From Flammeovirgaceae bacterium BBD 1991-12 (GTDB taxonomy: Bacteria > Bacteroidota > Bacteroidia > Cytophagales > Cyclobacteriaceae), in NCBI GenBank assembly GCA_001657315.1, contig LYSV01000003.1, forward strand, positions 41,311 through 105,310: DNA of 64,000 nt. The letters are read 5' to 3'. Every line of letters starts with the position of its first letter. The first letter of the stretch is position 1. This document shows positions 61,917 to 64,000 of this stretch, piece by piece. Made by a program: the position numbers and the translations under genes. The notes beneath the pieces are model-generated. The model worked only from the letters and a program-made list of their open reading frames with translations. It was not told where the DNA came from and made no database searches.

Positions 61917-62684
61917 ATGAGGAGCGTGATCTTCCAACCTGACACCACACTGGCTAGCTACATCGAAAGGTATGTGGTACACGAGATCCCACAGGCATAC
62001 ACTTCGTATGTCATTCCTGACCTCTCAGTAGTTATGGGCTTTCAGTTTGGAGGCAGGTTATCGCTGGTAAATGAAGAAACCAAACAACTCGACCGGCTCT
62101 GCATGACCGGTATGAGTGGCAAATACCGTCTTTTTCAAAACTCAGCAGATTTTGGCATCGTTCTCGTATACTTTACGGCAGCGGGCGCCTCGGCCTTTCT
62201 CGACGTTCCGCTGCATGAAGTATTCCAGCTAAGTCTTTCAATAAAAATGCTTGACAAAAGGCCGGGCCCTGGGGAAACAGAGGAAAAAATTTCACTGGCA
62301 ACAAGTCATGAAGAACGCATCCGGATTATTAACCGCTTTTTTCTGAGACGACTAAAACCTCATAATCATGATCTGTTGGTTGCTCATGCTACAAATGTCA
62401 TACGACAATCCTGTGGCAATATTCGTATCAAAACACTGTCAGAGGATCTGTGTATAAGTCAAAGCCGGCTTGAAAGGCGTTTTCGTGCCAGTGTAGGCTG
62501 CAGTCCAAAAAAGTACTGCACCATTGCCAGGCTTCGGTCTGTTATGGAAAATGTAACGTCGGTTACTTCGCTGACAGAAGTGTCCGCTCAGGCCGGTTAT
62601 TATGATCAGGCTCATTTTATAAAAGACTTTAAATCCTTTACCGGCACAACACCAGGGAACTATCTACGCCAGCAGATACTCTGA
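61917..62684 (+). CDS. AraC-family transcriptional regulator
   Basis: A 255-residue protein. The N-terminal ligand domain (about residues 1-140) begins IFQPDTTLASYIERYVVHEI and has the DUF6597-like pattern of a cupin. The C-terminal AraC domain (about 155-252) has two helix-turn-helix units, with IRIKTLSEDLCISQSRLERRF and the family stretch ISAQAGYYDQAHFIKDFKSFTGTTPGNY, here with VSAQ for ISAQ. It probably controls a nearby gene; the VOC protein downstream in the same direction is the nearest. A link to the curli genes is possible but not shown. Confidence 0.9.
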   Translation: MRSVIFQPDTTLASYIERYVVHEIPQAYTSYVIPDLSVVMGFQFGGRLSLVNEETKQLDRLCMTGMSGKYRLFQNSADFGIVLVYFTAAGASAFLDVPLHEVFQLSLSIKMLDKRPGPGETEEKISLATSHEERIRIINRFFLRRLKPHNHDLLVAHATNVIRQSCGNIRIKTLSEDLCISQSRLERRFRASVGCSPKKYCTIARLRSVMENVTSVTSLTEVSAQAGYYDQAHFIKDFKSFTGTTPGNYLRQQIL

Positions 62685-62818
62685 AAACTGCTAAAAGCCG
62701 ATTTTTTACAATTTCTATTGTCTTCACATTACTAAATTTGAACGTGGTGTTTGAACCCTGTGACTTTTGACTTTCCCATGTCAGGGCCATTACTATTATG
62801 TTAAAAAAACTCAGTACT

Positions 62819-63226
62819 ATGAAAATTGATCGGTTAATTACAACTATCTGTTCGGACCATCTGGCAAAAAGCCGTGATTTTTATACCCGGTTTTTCGATT
62901 TTGAAGTGGGGTATGACAGCGACTGGTTTGTAAGTCTCCTGTCCAGTGACAAAAAACTGGAGTTGGGCATTATTAGTCGGGTGCATGATATGGTGCCGGC
63001 AGGTTATCGAAAACCACCCCAGGGCTTTTATCTCACATTTGTCGTTGAAGATGTGGATCATCTGTATGAAATGGTCCGGAAGGACGATACTACTGTTGTG
63101 GAAATACCTCAAGATACCTTTTATGGACAGCGCAGAATGTTACTTACCGACCCGGACGGTACCTTGGTAGACGTTTCATCGCCCATCAGGGATTTTGATT
63201 TCGGTTCCGGGGTAGATGGAAATTAA
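62819..63226 (+). CDS. VOC-superfamily (glyoxalase/bleomycin-resistance-like) protein
   Basis: From the ATG at 62819 the protein has 135 residues; an in-frame ATG seven codons upstream (62798) is the other option. It has the two beta-alpha-beta-beta-beta units of the VOC fold: MKIDRLITTICSDHLAKSRDFYTRFFDFEV in the first and YLTFVVEDVDHLYEMVRKDD, then RRMLLTDPDGTLVDV in the second. Metal-binding residues of real glyoxalases (H, E pairs) are not clearly conserved, so function cannot be stated. It probably forms a unit with the AraC gene, which ends 134 bases upstream. Confidence 0.85.
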   Translation: MKIDRLITTICSDHLAKSRDFYTRFFDFEVGYDSDWFVSLLSSDKKLELGIISRVHDMVPAGYRKPPQGFYLTFVVEDVDHLYEMVRKDDTTVVEIPQDTFYGQRRMLLTDPDGTLVDVSSPIRDFDFGSGVDGN

Positions 63227-63239
63227 GATATCATGTGTT

Positions 63240-64000
63240 TCAGCGATTTTTTCCTCTCAAACTGAAGTAATAGCTCATACCTACACCAAATCCCCAGAAG
63301 TAATCGTAGAATCTTCCCTGCTCCAGCCCATCGAACCGATCATCCCATAGCTGGCGGGTATTCACGAAGGCATTAATACCGTAACGGTCATGGATCAGGT
63401 GCTCATAGCCGATCTGGCTTACAAGATAAGGCTGGTAACGGTCTCCAAAAGAGATATCGTCGGAGAAGGTGGTCTCAAACTCAGAAAGCATACCAATTCC
63501 CAAACTAATATACGGCGTCCCTCTGGTCTGATTGAAAAACCTGAAATTACCCAACATTTCACCATAGGCCAGTGTACTTTCAAAACCTCGTTCCACACCT
63601 ATTCTGCCTCCACCGAAACGCGCGGATACACTCCATCGGTGATTGCCAAAGGCATGCAGGCTGACACTGCCTGCAGGTTGAAACTCTGCATCACTATAAT
63701 CCCCGGCGTACAAAAGGGTACTCCCTGAGATACCAACGCCCCATGGCGCCCTTCTGTCCCTGAACCGGGCGCCGAATACGTCAGTATACATGTTTTCTTC
63801 TTTTTCCTTCCAGTAGTTCCGGATCACAGGATGGTCCGTCTGGCCTTCATCTTCCAATGCCCATAAACCTTCTTCCAGTCCCTCGATGATCAGCGCGACC
63901 ACAGCTTTTTCTATCGCTTCCTTAATGGCCATTTCGCCAGGCTCATTATACGTAAAACCAGTCTCCGCTTCCAGAAGCCGCTGCGGGTTCACAAACCGGA
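63240..64000 (-). CDS. csgG: Curli secretion channel CsgG with beta-rich C-terminal domain (partial, 5' end beyond right edge)
   Basis: The visible 253 codons begin within the protein (RFVNPQRLLEAETGFTYNEP at the right edge). This stretch and EMAIKEAIEKAVVALIIEGL with EEGLW match the last part of CsgG, where E. coli has a similar QRLLEGE...NEP and a GLWDLQ end. CsgG forms the nine-fold outer-membrane pore for curlin export. After it, E. coli CsgG ends soon, but here about 195 residues follow. They are beta-rich with alternating residues (WGVGISGSTLLYAGDYSD, WSVSARFGGGRIGVERGF, GTPYISLGIGMLSEFETTF) and end with an aromatic strand (FWGFGVGMSYYFSLRGKNR), as in outer-membrane barrels. Apparent internal starts such as GTG 63992 are rejected, since the frame stays open to the edge. 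Confidence 0.88.
   Translation of the reverse strand, partial: RFVNPQRLLEAETGFTYNEPGEMAIKEAIEKAVVALIIEGLEEGLWALEDEGQTDHPVIRNYWKEKEENMYTDVFGARFRDRRAPWGVGISGSTLLYAGDYSDAEFQPAGSVSLHAFGNHRWSVSARFGGGRIGVERGFESTLAYGEMLGNFRFFNQTRGTPYISLGIGMLSEFETTFSDDISFGDRYQPYLVSQIGYEHLIHDRYGINAFVNTRQLWDDRFDGLEQGRFYDYFWGFGVGMSYYFSLRGKNR

Noticed and set aside
61708..61950. Minus-strand frame of 80 residues overlapping the AraC gene start
   Set aside because: It overlaps the start of a clear regulator gene and its product has no sensible layout; the 30-residue frame at 61619 on the same strand is more gene-like.

Overview
The window looks like a chromosomal piece of a marine or soil-type Bacteroidota, most likely of the order Cytophagales (Fulvivirga-like). 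The grounds are long arrays of roughly 800-residue MacB/FtsX-type ABC permeases, NtrC/NtrY-type regulators next to them, curlin-repeat proteins, lipoprotein and 'AQ' signal peptides, a lack of Shine-Dalgarno sequences, and intergenic repeats of the GAAGTTGGAAG and CTTTGCG kinds. This placement is inference from gene content. No rRNA, tRNA, CRISPR array or insertion sequence was recognised.

Left third (1-24.4 kb): the start of an ABC ATPase gene leaving the left edge, a serine hydrolase, then nine tandem minus-strand genes (called P1 to P9 here) for large two-core FtsX/MacB permeases. Two spacers in or next to the array, and the leader of the NtrC-type regulator gene at 26.4 kb, carry the same 18-bp palindrome TGTATC-N6-GATACA. 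TGGCAT boxes resembling the -24 element of sigma-54 promoters lie before P9, P4 and the ATPase gene. The regulator and a membrane-bound histidine kinase (30.7 kb) probably form the two-component system controlling the array. They are now separated by a RhuM-Fic gene and an unusual pyruvate kinase gene.

Middle (24.6-47.1 kb): an ECF sigma factor with an overlapping, YCII-fused putative anti-sigma gene; a DUF6265-like secreted protein; a starch/glycogen group (lipoprotein alpha-amylase, PhzF-like protein, secreted pullulanase-like enzyme); formate-tetrahydrofolate ligase; a TerC protein; a cation-chloride-cotransporter-like permease next to a bestrophin; a four-gene SPFH cluster that includes two tiny genes; and small hypothetical genes.

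Right third (47.8-64 kb): eight tandem secreted curlin-repeat proteins (323 to 906 residues, called Cur1 to Cur8) followed by a short ninth one (Cur9, a CsgB-like candidate). Next come a beta-propeller lipoprotein, a 30-residue membrane peptide, an AraC regulator and a VOC protein. At the right edge is the C-terminal part of CsgG, the curli secretion channel, with an added beta-rich C-terminal domain. This is a strongly expanded curli-type amyloid locus. Its subunits share N- and C-terminal modules, the 906-residue protein looks like three fused subunits, and one protein has an amplified C-terminal module. I regard it as the most remarkable system here.
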